This document shows positions 8,184 through 16,323 of a DNA stretch of 18,825 bases, in pieces. The notes below the pieces were generated by a model. That model saw only the letters and a program-made list of their open reading frames with translations, did not search any database and was not told the origin of the DNA. The translations under genes and the position numbers were made by a program. Position 1 is the stretch's first letter, and each line of letters opens with the position of its first letter. Origin of the DNA: CAZDUS01 sp044344495 (lineage in GTDB: Bacteria; Verrucomicrobiota; Kiritimatiellia; CAIKKV01; CAITUY01); assembly GCA_044344495.1 (NCBI GenBank), contig JBIJCW010000022.1, positions 1 to 18,825 of the forward strand, given 5' to 3'.

Positions 8184-9283
8184 GAGGCGCGATGCTTTTC
8201 CTTGGGTCGCGGGGCGGGAGTGGTTGGCTTGCCTCGCTCGGACCATCGCGTTGCCAGTGCTTCCTGCCATGGCGACATGTGTTTGCACAGACGGCGTTTC
8301 GCGGATCTTACGTCATTGGTGGCGGACAGACTGTGGTGCAGTTTCCGACGTTCCCGCATGACCCACCCCAGATTCCTGAGAAATCCGGCTTTGGCTGATA
8401 GGAAGGGAACCAGCAAACCATCACGAACGGCGCCGACGAATGCGGCGCTTTCATAAAGCAGGTGAGGGACGAGATAGCGGAGAGCGAGGGTGCCCACCAT
8501 ATCCACCCAGTACAAATACTCTATATTGCGGCGCAGGTGATAGGTGTGGAATCGGCTGTGCGACACTCCCGTGGCCGATCCGAGGTGGAAGGCAATCGCG
8601 GCATGGGTGAAGGCGCAGGGGTAGCCGTGGAGTATCAGGCGGATCGCCAGATCGGTATCCTCGTAGTAGGCAAAGTACCGGTCGTGGAAGAGGCCAGTCT
8701 TGTCCAGAGCGGTACGCCGATAGAGGGCCGCGGAGGCGACGGCGCCAAAGGGGTTGTGTTGGGTATAGTCAATACTGTCGCGTGGGTGATCCCGCCATGC
8801 GGTGACGGTGCCGCAGGAGTGATAGGCAAAACCGGCGGAGTCAATGCGGTCGGGGTTATGGCGCTGAAGCAGGAGACAGGCGGCGGATCCGACCTTGGCA
8901 TTGGCGGTGATGGCATGGACCATGTGGGTGGTCCAGTCGGGTGAAAGGATGACATCGTTATTGATCAGGGCGACAAACTCACCCCGGCTTGTTGCCATGG
9001 CCAGATTGTTGGCGGGTGAGAAGCCGGAATTGTGGTCGAGGCGTAGAAGACGCCAGCGGAGGCCGTCAAAGCAATCCAAGTCCCACGAGTTGTCGGTTGA
9101 ACCGTTGTCGACGACGATCACTTCGACATCCGGATAGGTTTGGAGGCGGATGGAATCGAGGCATTCCTTCAGCATGGGGCCGCCGTTGTAGTTCGCAACC
9201 AGGAAAGAGACCAGACCGGGTGCGTTGTGGCGGGTGGTGCCGCCTGCAGGCGGCTGCTGGATCAGTGACGATGGCCGTATCAT
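8180..9283 (-). CDS. family 2 glycosyltransferase (rhamnosyltransferase-like)
   Basis: The ATG at 9283 is chosen for its 4-base overlap with the preceding stop, giving 367 residues. The GT-A core is complete: FLVANYNGG (27-35), IVVDNGSTDNS (56-66), GFSPANNLAM (87-96) and INNDV (107-111, the metal-binding DxD region). A late YYEDTDLAIRL (206-216) has the acidic pair expected of the catalytic base, and it is followed by a conserved His (FHLGSATG). This arrangement is typical of GT2 proteins that transfer rhamnose and similar sugars in O-antigen loci. The basic C-terminus (about 320-367, many Arg/Lys) may touch the membrane. Donor and linkage cannot be read. Confidence 0.92.
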   Translation of the reverse strand: MIRPSSLIQQPPAGGTTRHNAPGLVSFLVANYNGGPMLKECLDSIRLQTYPDVEVIVVDNGSTDNSWDLDCFDGLRWRLLRLDHNSGFSPANNLAMATSRGEFVALINNDVILSPDWTTHMVHAITANAKVGSAACLLLQRHNPDRIDSAGFAYHSCGTVTAWRDHPRDSIDYTQHNPFGAVASAALYRRTALDKTGLFHDRYFAYYEDTDLAIRLILHGYPCAFTHAAIAFHLGSATGVSHSRFHTYHLRRNIEYLYWVDMVGTLALRYLVPHLLYESAAFVGAVRDGLLVPFLSAKAGFLRNLGWVMRERRKLHHSLSATNDVRSAKRRLCKHMSPWQEALATRWSERGKPTTPAPRPKEKHRAS

Positions 9284-10302
9284 GTGTGGGCGCAGCGTGA
9301 TCTTGAGACGGAGAATCCAAAGACGATTCGTTGGAAGCGGTGGTTCCGCATCAGTGGCGGGACTGCCATGGCGACCAGTGCAAGCAGGCAACGGCACCGC
9401 TCGACAGGACGTGTCGGTTTGGGGGACAGCAACATGGCGGCCAGCGGAGTGATGTGGCGACGTGTTGATGTGGCGCCAGTGGCATGTAGCGAGAGGAGTT
9501 CGTTCATGATTTGTTTGTGTCTACGGCCCATGGCGATTTGCTTGCGCACGTTTGGTGCCAGGGGGAGATTCCGTGCCCGGATAAATTGTTCAATGGCATC
9601 ATAGGCGCGGAGGGAGACAAGTGCTGTCATTGCCGGGTCAGCCGTGGTGTTGGCGTCATGGATGCCGATGGTTGTGCCGATCTGGCGGACATAGTTGATG
9701 CGGGCGCCGAGAAGGATCATTTTCCAGAAGAAGGCGTTGTCTTCAGCAATGCTCAGTTCGGGGTCGAACAGAATGCCGTTTCGGAGGACCCACTCTCGTT
9801 TGACCATGGCGTTCTGAATCCATAAGCGGCAACAGGCGAGGTGCTTGAGGGGATTGCCTGCGTAAGGTTGCCGTGGAAGGCGTTCGTGGGGCAGGAAGAA
9901 AGGGGGCCCGATGACGTCGTAGATGATCTCAGCGTCAGGCACGGTGGCGGCGTGGGCCAGATGTCTGAGGTGATCGGGAAGGAATTCGTCGTCCGCATCA
10001 AGAAAGGCCACATAGGCGCCTGAGGCTTCGTTGATGGCCCTGTTTCTGGCGGCGCTACGTCCGGCATTGGTTTGCGTGATGACACGGACGGCGGGTTGAT
10101 TGTGACGGAGGATGTCCGGGGTGCCGTCAGTGGAACCGTCGTCAATCACAATGATTTCCGTTGCGGGGTGCGTCTGGGCAAAAACGCTGTTGAGGCAACG
10201 TTGGATAAAAGCGGCGCCGTTGTAAACGGGGATAACGACGCTAATGCGTATTGTCCGGGGCTCCGGTTTGTTCAAAGCGGGTTGATTGCGGGAGGGAGGC
10301 AT
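9280..10302 (-). CDS. family 2 glycosyltransferase
   Basis: The protein has 340 residues from the ATG at 10302; a GTG at 10332 is an in-frame alternative that would add 10 residues and overlap the divergent gene. The GT-A fold is clear: SVVIPVYNGA (21-30), IDDGSTDG (53-60), NAGRSAARNRAI (79-90) and FLDADDEFLP (100-109). A second acidic motif, IAEDNAFFWK (185-194), supplies the probable base. Neither candidate start has a convincing ribosome site. Its 5' end is only a few bases from the start of the plus-strand GT2 gene at 10308-11141, so its promoter, if it has its own, must lie within that gene. Downstream it is coupled to the next GT2 by a 4-base overlap. Confidence 0.92.
   Translation of the reverse strand: MPPSRNQPALNKPEPRTIRISVVIPVYNGAAFIQRCLNSVFAQTHPATEIIVIDDGSTDGTPDILRHNQPAVRVITQTNAGRSAARNRAINEASGAYVAFLDADDEFLPDHLRHLAHAATVPDAEIIYDVIGPPFFLPHERLPRQPYAGNPLKHLACCRLWIQNAMVKREWVLRNGILFDPELSIAEDNAFFWKMILLGARINYVRQIGTTIGIHDANTTADPAMTALVSLRAYDAIEQFIRARNLPLAPNVRKQIAMGRRHKQIMNELLSLHATGATSTRRHITPLAAMLLSPKPTRPVERCRCLLALVAMAVPPLMRNHRFQRIVFGFSVSRSRCAHT
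10291..10299 (+). promoter_or_regulatory. strong Shine-Dalgarno site that decides the start of the plus-strand GT2
   Basis: GGAGGGAGG is the best ribosome site seen in the window. It is 8 bases before GTG 10308, 17 before ATG 10317, and 6 before an out-of-frame ATG at 10306 that would make a 14-codon peptide. Spacing favours GTG 10308 over ATG 10317 for the glycosyltransferase. On the other strand the same bases are codons 2-4 and part of codon 5 of the opposed GT2 gene if that starts at 10302. Confidence 0.6.
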
Positions 10303-10307
10303 GTTAT

Positions 10308-11141
10308 GTGTATCCGATGGATTCCAGTTCACACATCTTGTTCACCGTGATTACGCCAGCATTGAATTGCGGAGCACTTATTCAGCGCAACATTGATTCG
10401 GTGCGGCGTCAGGGGGTGCCAGTGGATCGTCTTGAGCACTGGGTGATTGATGGAGGTTCGACGGATGGAACGGTTGACCTTCTTAGGTCCACATCCGGGG
10501 TTCGATGGATTTCCGAACCTGACAACGGTCTATCCGATGCGGTCAATAAGGGGTTAATGCGGGCAAGGGGCGAGTGGATTGCCTGGTTAAACGCCGATGA
10601 TGAGTTGTGTCCTGGAGCCCTCAGCACCGTTCTCGAGTGGGCGTCATCCCGCCCGGAAGTGGATATATTCTGCGGGGACCAAATCATTCTTGCGTATGAT
10701 GGGACACAGGAACAGATTGTTAAGGGGCGGCCCTACACCTATGACGATTTGCTGGCCCGCGAACCGGGTATCAACCAGGCGTCAACGTTTCTACGTCGCC
10801 GGCTGGTGGAGCGGATTGGCGGATTGGATGTGACTATTCGCGATGCGATGGACTATGAGTGGTTGGTTCGAGCCACCCGCGTGGCTTCCTGTGTCTACAT
10901 CCCCGAGGTGTTGAGCATTTATCATCGTCGCCGGGGTTCCATTATGGACAGCCACACGGGTGATTTTTTTCGGCGTTTCCGCACTGTCCGGCGGATCCAT
11001 GGGCGCAAGCGGACTGAGCGGTTGGAGTGGCTATCGCTCTACTATATATGGACCGATCCTCTGCGCCGTATCCGGTGGGTCAGAAGAACCGTGCAATGGG
11101 TAAAGCGGGTGTTTGGGCGCGGGCCGTTGCATCCGTGTTGA
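10308..11141 (+). CDS. family 2 glycosyltransferase, reversed relative to its neighbours
   Basis: GTG 10308 gives 277 residues and is favoured by the ribosome site at 10291-10299; ATG 10317 (274 residues) is the alternative. Counting from ATG 10317, the motifs are TVITPALNCG (10-19), VIDGGSTDGT (43-52), EPDNGLSDAVNKGL (67-80) and WLNADDELCPG (90-100). INQASTFLRR (152-161) and DAMDYEWLVR (176-185) supply the acceptor-side residues. The pattern DNG.SDA.NKG, then W.N.DD, then Q..TF.R closely matches the GT2 at 13323-14171, so the two are probably paralogues of one WcaA-like subgroup. It is the only plus-strand gene inside the leftward series. Its last 62 bases overlap the 3' end of the polymerase gene, tail to tail. 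The C-terminus is strongly basic (about 225-274) and probably membrane-associated. Confidence 0.9.
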   Translation: MYPMDSSSHILFTVITPALNCGALIQRNIDSVRRQGVPVDRLEHWVIDGGSTDGTVDLLRSTSGVRWISEPDNGLSDAVNKGLMRARGEWIAWLNADDELCPGALSTVLEWASSRPEVDIFCGDQIILAYDGTQEQIVKGRPYTYDDLLAREPGINQASTFLRRRLVERIGGLDVTIRDAMDYEWLVRATRVASCVYIPEVLSIYHRRRGSIMDSHTGDFFRRFRTVRRIHGRKRTERLEWLSLYYIWTDPLRRIRWVRRTVQWVKRVFGRGPLHPC

Positions 11142-12594
11142 GGGTTTCTCCGGTGCCAGCGGGTTCGTCCGGTTTCAAACGTTCCAGGATCAGGCTGAGG
11201 GCGATAAACATCCAGAGTGTCGGGTATCGGATTTCGGCGGCAAACATCAACATAAACAGCATCATCACGAAATAGGAGCACAGGAAGACGTGGCCTTCGA
11301 AGAAGGCCGCGTCGCCGTTCCGGTGCCGTTTGGCTTGTTTGATGTGTGTGCGGATTCTGGCGGCCATGATGAGAATGAAAATGACAGTGACGGGGATGCC
11401 TAGCGCCCGTGCCGATGAGACGTAACCATTGTGGGTCAGTCCGGTCGCCACGTCGCGTTCGATCTCCAGGTCGGGGTCGGAGTCAGTGATGTTTGACATC
11501 ATTCGGAAATAGCCGCGAACCCCTCCGTATCCCATCCCAAACCAAGGATGGGTGCGGATATCTTCGGAGGCCCGGCGCCAGCGGGCGATGCGCCATTCGA
11601 TGGTGCCGGTGGCTCCGATGTCTGTTGAAAGACTGGGGCTAAACGCGCTCATGACGCGAGTCCAGGGAGTAAGGGTTCTGCCCCAACCCTGTTTCACGAT
11701 CACGTTGGCCAGCAGGATCAGGCCCAAAGAACAGGCTATTAGGGCAATGACGGCGGCGGGTTTCCGTTTCAGCATCCAGATGGTGCCTGTTATGACCAGT
11801 AGCGCGAGAGCCGAGCCTCGATTGCCGCCTGCAATGACGGACGCAATACCCAGAATCAGTAGTACGGCTTTTTGCGGTCGTGTTGTGGCGAAGAGACTTG
11901 GAAGGAGGCACCCCACAATCATGAATTGTCCCATGGTTGGCAAGAACAGGAACCGTCGCCAACCGCTGCTGAATTCACCTGTTGTGACCCCAATGGTTTT
12001 CAGTATTTGTGTCAGCGCCATGCTTGGGATGAACATGAAGATTAGGGCAATAACGGCAAAAAAGAAGGAGAAGGCAAGTATTGATCGGAACAGTTGCTTC
12101 ACCGCAACCATCGATGTGATGAAGAACCCGAGAAGAAGGATGCACCAGAGTCCGATTAGATGATCCAGCCAACTGCGAAACCCTGTGACATCGTCGCCGA
12201 CGCCTATGGCATAACCCGGGAGCACGGGGTCCATGCAGTAGCGTACGATCAGGCAGAGGTAGAAGATGGCAATCAAGGACAAAAAGCGTCCTGTTGTTCG
12301 TGTGCGAGGGTGGTGGGCGGCTGCTTTGACGCAGATGGTACATGTGCAGATGGCCAATGTCACGGCGAGAGGGGGTATATGGTGGATGGGGCCCAGTGAA
12401 ATGCCAAAAGGAGCCAAGGCCCCAAAGGCGAGGTAGGCGGGGAATTTGGCTTGTACGACCAATACGACAAAGGCGATCACGCCAAGCAACAGCAAGAGCA
12501 GGGTCCAGTTTCCAATCAGGGCGGAGTTCAGCAATGGGACGGTGATCGTCAATCCCCCCGCAATGATAGCCCATTCTTTCCAGCGAATATTCAT
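11080..12594 (-). CDS. Wzy/WaaL-like O-antigen polymerase or ligase
   Basis: A 504-residue polytopic inner-membrane protein with the Wzy_C (PF04932) layout: about a dozen hydrophobic segments and one large periplasmic loop (about 300-395). The functional signatures are AGGNRGSALAL (255-265, with Arg259) before the loop, and RTHPWFGMGYG (347-357) and THNGYVSSARALG (387-399, with His388) at its end. These match the conserved Arg and His of O-antigen ligases and polymerases. The family does not separate polymerase from ligase by sequence alone. With a flippase in the same series, polymerisation of the flipped repeat unit is the simpler reading. The last 30 or so residues are polar and low in complexity, and the coding end overlaps the plus-strand GT2. 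The start is ATG 12594, 30 bases after the preceding stop, with no clear ribosome site. Confidence 0.9.
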   Translation of the reverse strand: MNIRWKEWAIIAGGLTITVPLLNSALIGNWTLLLLLLGVIAFVVLVVQAKFPAYLAFGALAPFGISLGPIHHIPPLAVTLAICTCTICVKAAAHHPRTRTTGRFLSLIAIFYLCLIVRYCMDPVLPGYAIGVGDDVTGFRSWLDHLIGLWCILLLGFFITSMVAVKQLFRSILAFSFFFAVIALIFMFIPSMALTQILKTIGVTTGEFSSGWRRFLFLPTMGQFMIVGCLLPSLFATTRPQKAVLLILGIASVIAGGNRGSALALLVITGTIWMLKRKPAAVIALIACSLGLILLANVIVKQGWGRTLTPWTRVMSAFSPSLSTDIGATGTIEWRIARWRRASEDIRTHPWFGMGYGGVRGYFRMMSNITDSDPDLEIERDVATGLTHNGYVSSARALGIPVTVIFILIMAARIRTHIKQAKRHRNGDAAFFEGHVFLCSYFVMMLFMLMFAAEIRYPTLWMFIALSLILERLKPDEPAGTGETLNTDATARAQTPALPIARFF

Positions 12595-12624
12595 GACACA
12601 GGATGATTTCGATCAGGCGACGAT

Positions 12625-13326
12625 TTAGAATAAGAGTTCACGTATTCCAGCGGCCGCAAAGAGGCGGCGTTCCATATTCTTCATCCATGGTCTGAAACCC
12701 TTGGATCTCATGTTGATTGTCTTTCCGGTGGAGCCTGCTACGGCTTGCAGAATCGGGGTTGGTTGCGGAAAAGTGCAGTCGCGAGACGCCTTGATTCTGG
12801 CATACAAAACGTATTCAGCCCATCGGACGTGTCGATCATCCATATCCAGATAGGCGTTCATCATGTGGCGGTGGTAGAAGTGTTTGGATGCAGCAAAAAG
12901 GCTTGTGATGGCCATTTGTTTCGGGAACAGCAGGTCGATTACCATGCCGTTGTTTCCCAGTTGCCTGCCCATCCTGGGTGCAATCTCGCCAATGTTCTTG
13001 AAGAGATAGCGCCCCGTAATTTTGATGAAAGTGTCTTCCTGCAGATGATGACTTACAAAGGCGTCGAGCATTTCGAATTCTTGATAACCTTTTCCGCGGA
13101 TGGCTTCGCGAGATTTTGGGTATTGGATTGTTCGGAGGCCGGGAGTTGTCGTGAAGAATGAGTCCTCCAAAACAGGATAGTCCGAGTTTTCGAGGAAAAC
13201 TACCTGTCCATGGTTTAAGTAGTGGCGGACTGCCCGCACATATTCATCCCGCCGTTGTTGAACGTTATTGTGGACGGATGGCGATGCATTAGGAACAAGG
13301 GTGCCGGTAAGGACGAACGACGTCAT
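12625..13326 (-). CDS. unrecognised polysaccharide-locus protein, possibly glycosyltransferase-like
   Basis: A 233-residue soluble protein of unknown function. Its ATG at 13326 overlaps the preceding GT2 stop as ATGA, which strongly supports it as a real gene. The N-terminal 45 residues read like the first strand-helix-strand of a transferase (FVLTGTLVPN, then GQVVFLENSD). A central block, RGKGYQEFEML (77-87) and TFIKITGRYLFKN (99-111), is the kind of pattern I associate with small conserved proteins in Bacteroidetes and Proteobacteria capsule loci. There, such proteins are thought to be sugar transferases. A second conserved-looking part is FYHRHMMNAYLDMDD (150-164). There is no signal peptide or membrane segment. 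Its place between a GT2 and the polymerase favours a role in building the repeat unit. Confidence 0.8.
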   Translation of the reverse strand: MTSFVLTGTLVPNASPSVHNNVQQRRDEYVRAVRHYLNHGQVVFLENSDYPVLEDSFFTTTPGLRTIQYPKSREAIRGKGYQEFEMLDAFVSHHLQEDTFIKITGRYLFKNIGEIAPRMGRQLGNNGMVIDLLFPKQMAITSLFAASKHFYHRHMMNAYLDMDDRHVRWAEYVLYARIKASRDCTFPQPTPILQAVAGSTGKTINMRSKGFRPWMKNMERRLFAAAGIRELLF

Positions 13327-14171
13327 AGCATGATGCCTTTGTCGGCACGGTTGCAGATAACCCGGTTTAACCTGCCGACCCAGCGCACGATGCGCTTGTG
13401 GTAGTTTGCGTCAACGAATCTGAGAGGCATGCATCCATAGCCAAGTGCGGCGGCCAGGTAAGCCAAAATAACGCGCACGTTGAGTCCCTGTGAGTGTTTC
13501 CGGGCGATGCGGGCGAGTTCCAGGGTCCGGCGGGGAATGATCATGTCTGACTTCCTCTTGGCGTTACCGGTGACAATACAGTACCCGACAATGTGGTTGA
13601 TGTTAAGAATGTCGCCCCTTTTTGCCAGTTCGATCCATAAATCCCAGTCGAATCCCCACTCGAGAGTTTTGTCTAATTGCAAGTCTGCGTATCGCTTAAA
13701 CACGGTCCCGGTTTGAGGAATAAAGTCAAACACCGTGAGATCGCTTGCCTTCAAAGTGAGCCCGCGGTTGAGTTCTGTAATGGTGCCGGTGTCAGTTGTA
13801 TTCAACACGGAGCCGTACACAAGTGAGAGATGGTCATTCCTTTCAAATTCGAGTACAGCGCGTTCGATGGTTTGCGGGTCGAGTGCGTCATCAGAATTGA
13901 GCCATGTCGCGTAGGTTCCTGTGGTGAGGCGGATTCCTTTGTTGATGGCATCTGCCGGACCTTCGTCCTTTTCCGTAAGGAAACGAAGGAACGGGGTGTT
14001 ACGGGCATAGGCCTCGATGATGTCCATGGAATTGTCGGTTGAAGCCCCGTCGATGACAAACACTTCCAAATTCCTGTAGGTTTGGCTGAGGATGGAGTCC
14101 AGGCACCGCGGCAAAAATCGCCCATAGTTGTAGTTGGGCACGATGACGCTGACTTTGGGCGGCGTTTTCAT
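13323..14171 (-). CDS. family 2 glycosyltransferase (WcaA-like)
   Basis: The product has 282 residues. GT-A signatures are SVIVPNYNYGRFL (8-20), VIDGASTDNS (39-48), EKDEGPADAINKGI (67-80) and WLNSDDALDP (90-99). IPQTGTVFKR (151-160) and FDWDLWIELAKRG (174-186) supply the acceptor and base region. By motif order it is a close relative of the reversed GT2 at 10308-11141. Both ends are coupled by 4-base overlaps: its ATG at 14171 with the DUF268 stop, and its stop with the start of the 233-residue protein. The C-terminal 50 residues are basic and partly hydrophobic (VILAYLAAALGYG), probably a membrane contact. Sugar donor unknown. Confidence 0.92.
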   Translation of the reverse strand: MKTPPKVSVIVPNYNYGRFLPRCLDSILSQTYRNLEVFVIDGASTDNSMDIIEAYARNTPFLRFLTEKDEGPADAINKGIRLTTGTYATWLNSDDALDPQTIERAVLEFERNDHLSLVYGSVLNTTDTGTITELNRGLTLKASDLTVFDFIPQTGTVFKRYADLQLDKTLEWGFDWDLWIELAKRGDILNINHIVGYCIVTGNAKRKSDMIIPRRTLELARIARKHSQGLNVRVILAYLAAALGYGCMPLRFVDANYHKRIVRWVGRLNRVICNRADKGIML

Positions 14172-14902
14172 ACGGGTTTAGTCAGATGAAGCAAGATAAC
14201 TGGCGAATCCGACGAGTCGACGGATGCGAGTCCCGGCAGAACGCCGTTGTTGCCGACGATGATACGTTCGAGTAGTTGCAGGCCCGGGAACAGGGCAATG
14301 GCATCTGTTGTGGTGAAGATTCTGTGGGCATTGAAAATTGTTTTGGTTTCCAGACCGACCGGCAACGACACATAAAGGTTTCCGCCGGGCAATAACACCC
14401 GGGATAACTCGCGTCCGGCCCGCACGGAACCCAAGGGGTCAAAGGGATCGCCGTAACGACCCAACCCGATGTGTTCAATGACGCAAAGTGAAGAGAGGCT
14501 TTCAATCGAGTTGTCGTCGAAAGGGAGGTTAATAATGGAACCGCGCTTATGTTTCAAGCCAGGCAGTTGAACATTGAGTGGTCGGATATCAACAGACACC
14601 GTAGACGTGATTCCCGCCAGACATCCAACCAGTAATGCCGTAGAACCGACATCTACGTGGAGATTGGGGCGGACTGATGCAATTTTGTGAAACGCCCAAG
14701 TGTCTTGATGGAAATAGACTCCGAGTGGTGTCGTGGCTGTGTTGTCGGTGATGCAAGGAAGAAGGTCTCGGTAGGCGAAGTTTTGACCACTAAGGCGGGA
14801 GTATGCGCGACGGTCCCTAAAGAATTGGATCAAGCGCGGCAGGCTCCAAAATGGATTGGGCGGGCAGAGCAACCTGATCAAGGAGCGAGTGGGTTCTTTC
14901 AT
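14168..14902 (-). CDS. DUF268 family SAM-methyltransferase-like protein
   Basis: A 244-residue protein. The diagnostic run is CVIEHIGLGRYGDPFDP (140-156), followed by GRELSRVLLPGGNLYVSLPVG (about 163-183), the conserved core of DUF268 (PF03269). The SAM fold is visible in HVDVGSTALLVG (82-93, glycine-rich loop) and VSVDIRPL (102-109, with the ribose-binding Asp105). Members of this family occur in polysaccharide and lipopolysaccharide loci and are presumed methyltransferases with unproven substrates. It starts at ATG 14902 after a 23-base gap and has only a weak GGAAG well upstream. Its stop overlaps the start of the GT2 at 13323-14171. Confidence 0.88.
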   Translation of the reverse strand: MKEPTRSLIRLLCPPNPFWSLPRLIQFFRDRRAYSRLSGQNFAYRDLLPCITDNTATTPLGVYFHQDTWAFHKIASVRPNLHVDVGSTALLVGCLAGITSTVSVDIRPLNVQLPGLKHKRGSIINLPFDDNSIESLSSLCVIEHIGLGRYGDPFDPLGSVRAGRELSRVLLPGGNLYVSLPVGLETKTIFNAHRIFTTTDAIALFPGLQLLERIIVGNNGVLPGLASVDSSDSPVILLHLTKPV

Positions 14903-14925
14903 TTGAGTTCAGCAACTTCCATTCG

Positions 14926-16299
14926 TCAAGCGGCGCCGGACATACGGTGCTTCATGTTCCCGAGTAGGCGTAACCCTCTGAAAGGGACGAACCAGTAGTT
15001 GGTGCATAGGCCCGCCAGCAGAGACGCGGTGGTAATGCCGAGTAGGCCAAATCGCTGGCCCAGTGCCAGGCATAGAGACACCGTGAGTAAGCCGGAGAGT
15101 AGCGTCGACCACACAAACGGATTATTGCCACGCGCCAGGACGAAGGAGCCCCAGGCGCCTGTGCTATTCATCAGACAGGAATCAATCGCCAGGATCAGCA
15201 AGGGGAGTCCATATAGATAGCGACCAGGCCCGACCCACCAGTCGGCGAGTGTTGGGCTTGCGGCATAGAACGCAATGTTGGCGGCGATGAACAGAACGGT
15301 TGTCAGTGTCAAAGTTTGTCGCATGCGGTGCGTCGCCTCGGCGAAGCGTCTGGCCCCTATTTCCTGGGTGAATAGCGGCAGTTGGGGCAGCATGAATTGC
15401 AGGCATACCAGATTCAGAACGGAAGCAATGCGTTGCGCAAGGTAGTAGGCAGGTACGGCGGCAGAGCCCAGTATAAATCCAACGAGGGGTACTTGTACGG
15501 ACATCACCATAAATGCACTGAGGCTCAGGATTCCCAACGGGGCTGCGACCCGCAGGAATTTCACCAGATGGTTGCGGGAGATTGGCATGGGGCGCGTCAG
15601 GCGGAGGCTGGCGACTCGATGCACGCACCAGCGTGTCCCCAGATAGGATAGGACCGCCGTGGCGAGGACAGCGAGGGCCATGTGAATGAACCGTCCGCCA
15701 CTCATCAGGACGGCGACGACGCCCAGGCCGCTTAACAACTGTTGGGTTCCCGTCAGCATGCGGGTGAGGTAGACCTTCGCCATGCCGTCCAGAAGTGCTT
15801 GGTGGGGTTTCGCTTGTATGATCAGCAGGGTTGACAATCCCAGTACATACCAGGAGACGGCGGTTTCGGTGGTGCGATGTTCAAGGATCCTGCCTGCCGG
15901 GATCACGGCGTGATACAGAACGGCCATCACGGTGAGACCGATGCCGCAGATCCATCGGAAAATCCGGCGCGTAAGCGTATAGACATCGCTTATGCCGTCC
16001 CATCCGGGGCGGATATCCAGAAAATCTGTATTGGCGTCGGTTGTCGGGTTACGGGCGGTTATGGAGAAGGCGATCTGCCGGGACAAGACCAGTGTAAATC
16101 CGAAGTCCGTCAGTTGCAGAATTCCCAATATTGACTGGAAGAAAAACCAAAGTCCGGCCTCGCCAGGCGGAAGCAGGCGAATGACAAGCGGAACGGCCAC
16201 GACGGCGGCGATTAGTCCGCAGACCTGCTGGTACCATCCGGCCAGGGTGCCCGCCCGGGCGGGATGTCGGTCAATCCAATTGAGTACGTCGGTGATCAC
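14926..16299 (-). CDS. polysaccharide flippase, Wzx/MATE-like
   Basis: The protein is 457 residues and polytopic, with about twelve hydrophobic segments spread over the whole length. It fits the polysaccharide-transport branch of the MOP superfamily (Wzx). The N-terminal part has GWYQQVCGLIAAVVAVPLVI followed by LPPGEAGLWFFFQSI, the usual Wzx pattern of a small-residue helix and then an E-x-G-L-W turn. A second similar turn is near AVPAYYLAQRIASVLNLV (about 277-294). It would move the completed undecaprenyl-linked unit to the outer face of the inner membrane for the polymerase. The only reasonable start is GTG 16299, with no strong ribosome site; the preceding stop is 24 bases upstream. Confidence 0.88.
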   Translation of the reverse strand: MITDVLNWIDRHPARAGTLAGWYQQVCGLIAAVVAVPLVIRLLPPGEAGLWFFFQSILGILQLTDFGFTLVLSRQIAFSITARNPTTDANTDFLDIRPGWDGISDVYTLTRRIFRWICGIGLTVMAVLYHAVIPAGRILEHRTTETAVSWYVLGLSTLLIIQAKPHQALLDGMAKVYLTRMLTGTQQLLSGLGVVAVLMSGGRFIHMALAVLATAVLSYLGTRWCVHRVASLRLTRPMPISRNHLVKFLRVAAPLGILSLSAFMVMSVQVPLVGFILGSAAVPAYYLAQRIASVLNLVCLQFMLPQLPLFTQEIGARRFAEATHRMRQTLTLTTVLFIAANIAFYAASPTLADWWVGPGRYLYGLPLLILAIDSCLMNSTGAWGSFVLARGNNPFVWSTLLSGLLTVSLCLALGQRFGLLGITTASLLAGLCTNYWFVPFRGLRLLGNMKHRMSGAA

Positions 16300-16323
16300 G
16301 GGTTTGCAGGTGACTGCGGGGAG

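Noticed and set aside
10220..10254. Promoter for the reversed GT2 gene inside the opposed GT2 gene
   Set aside because: TTGTAA at 10220 has no acceptable -10 box at 16-18 bases; the nearest TATTGT is 23 bases away.
11552..12163. 203-residue plus-strand open frame antisense to the polymerase
   Set aside because: The polymerase shows its Arg and His signatures in the opposite frame; this one is Arg/Met-rich noise.
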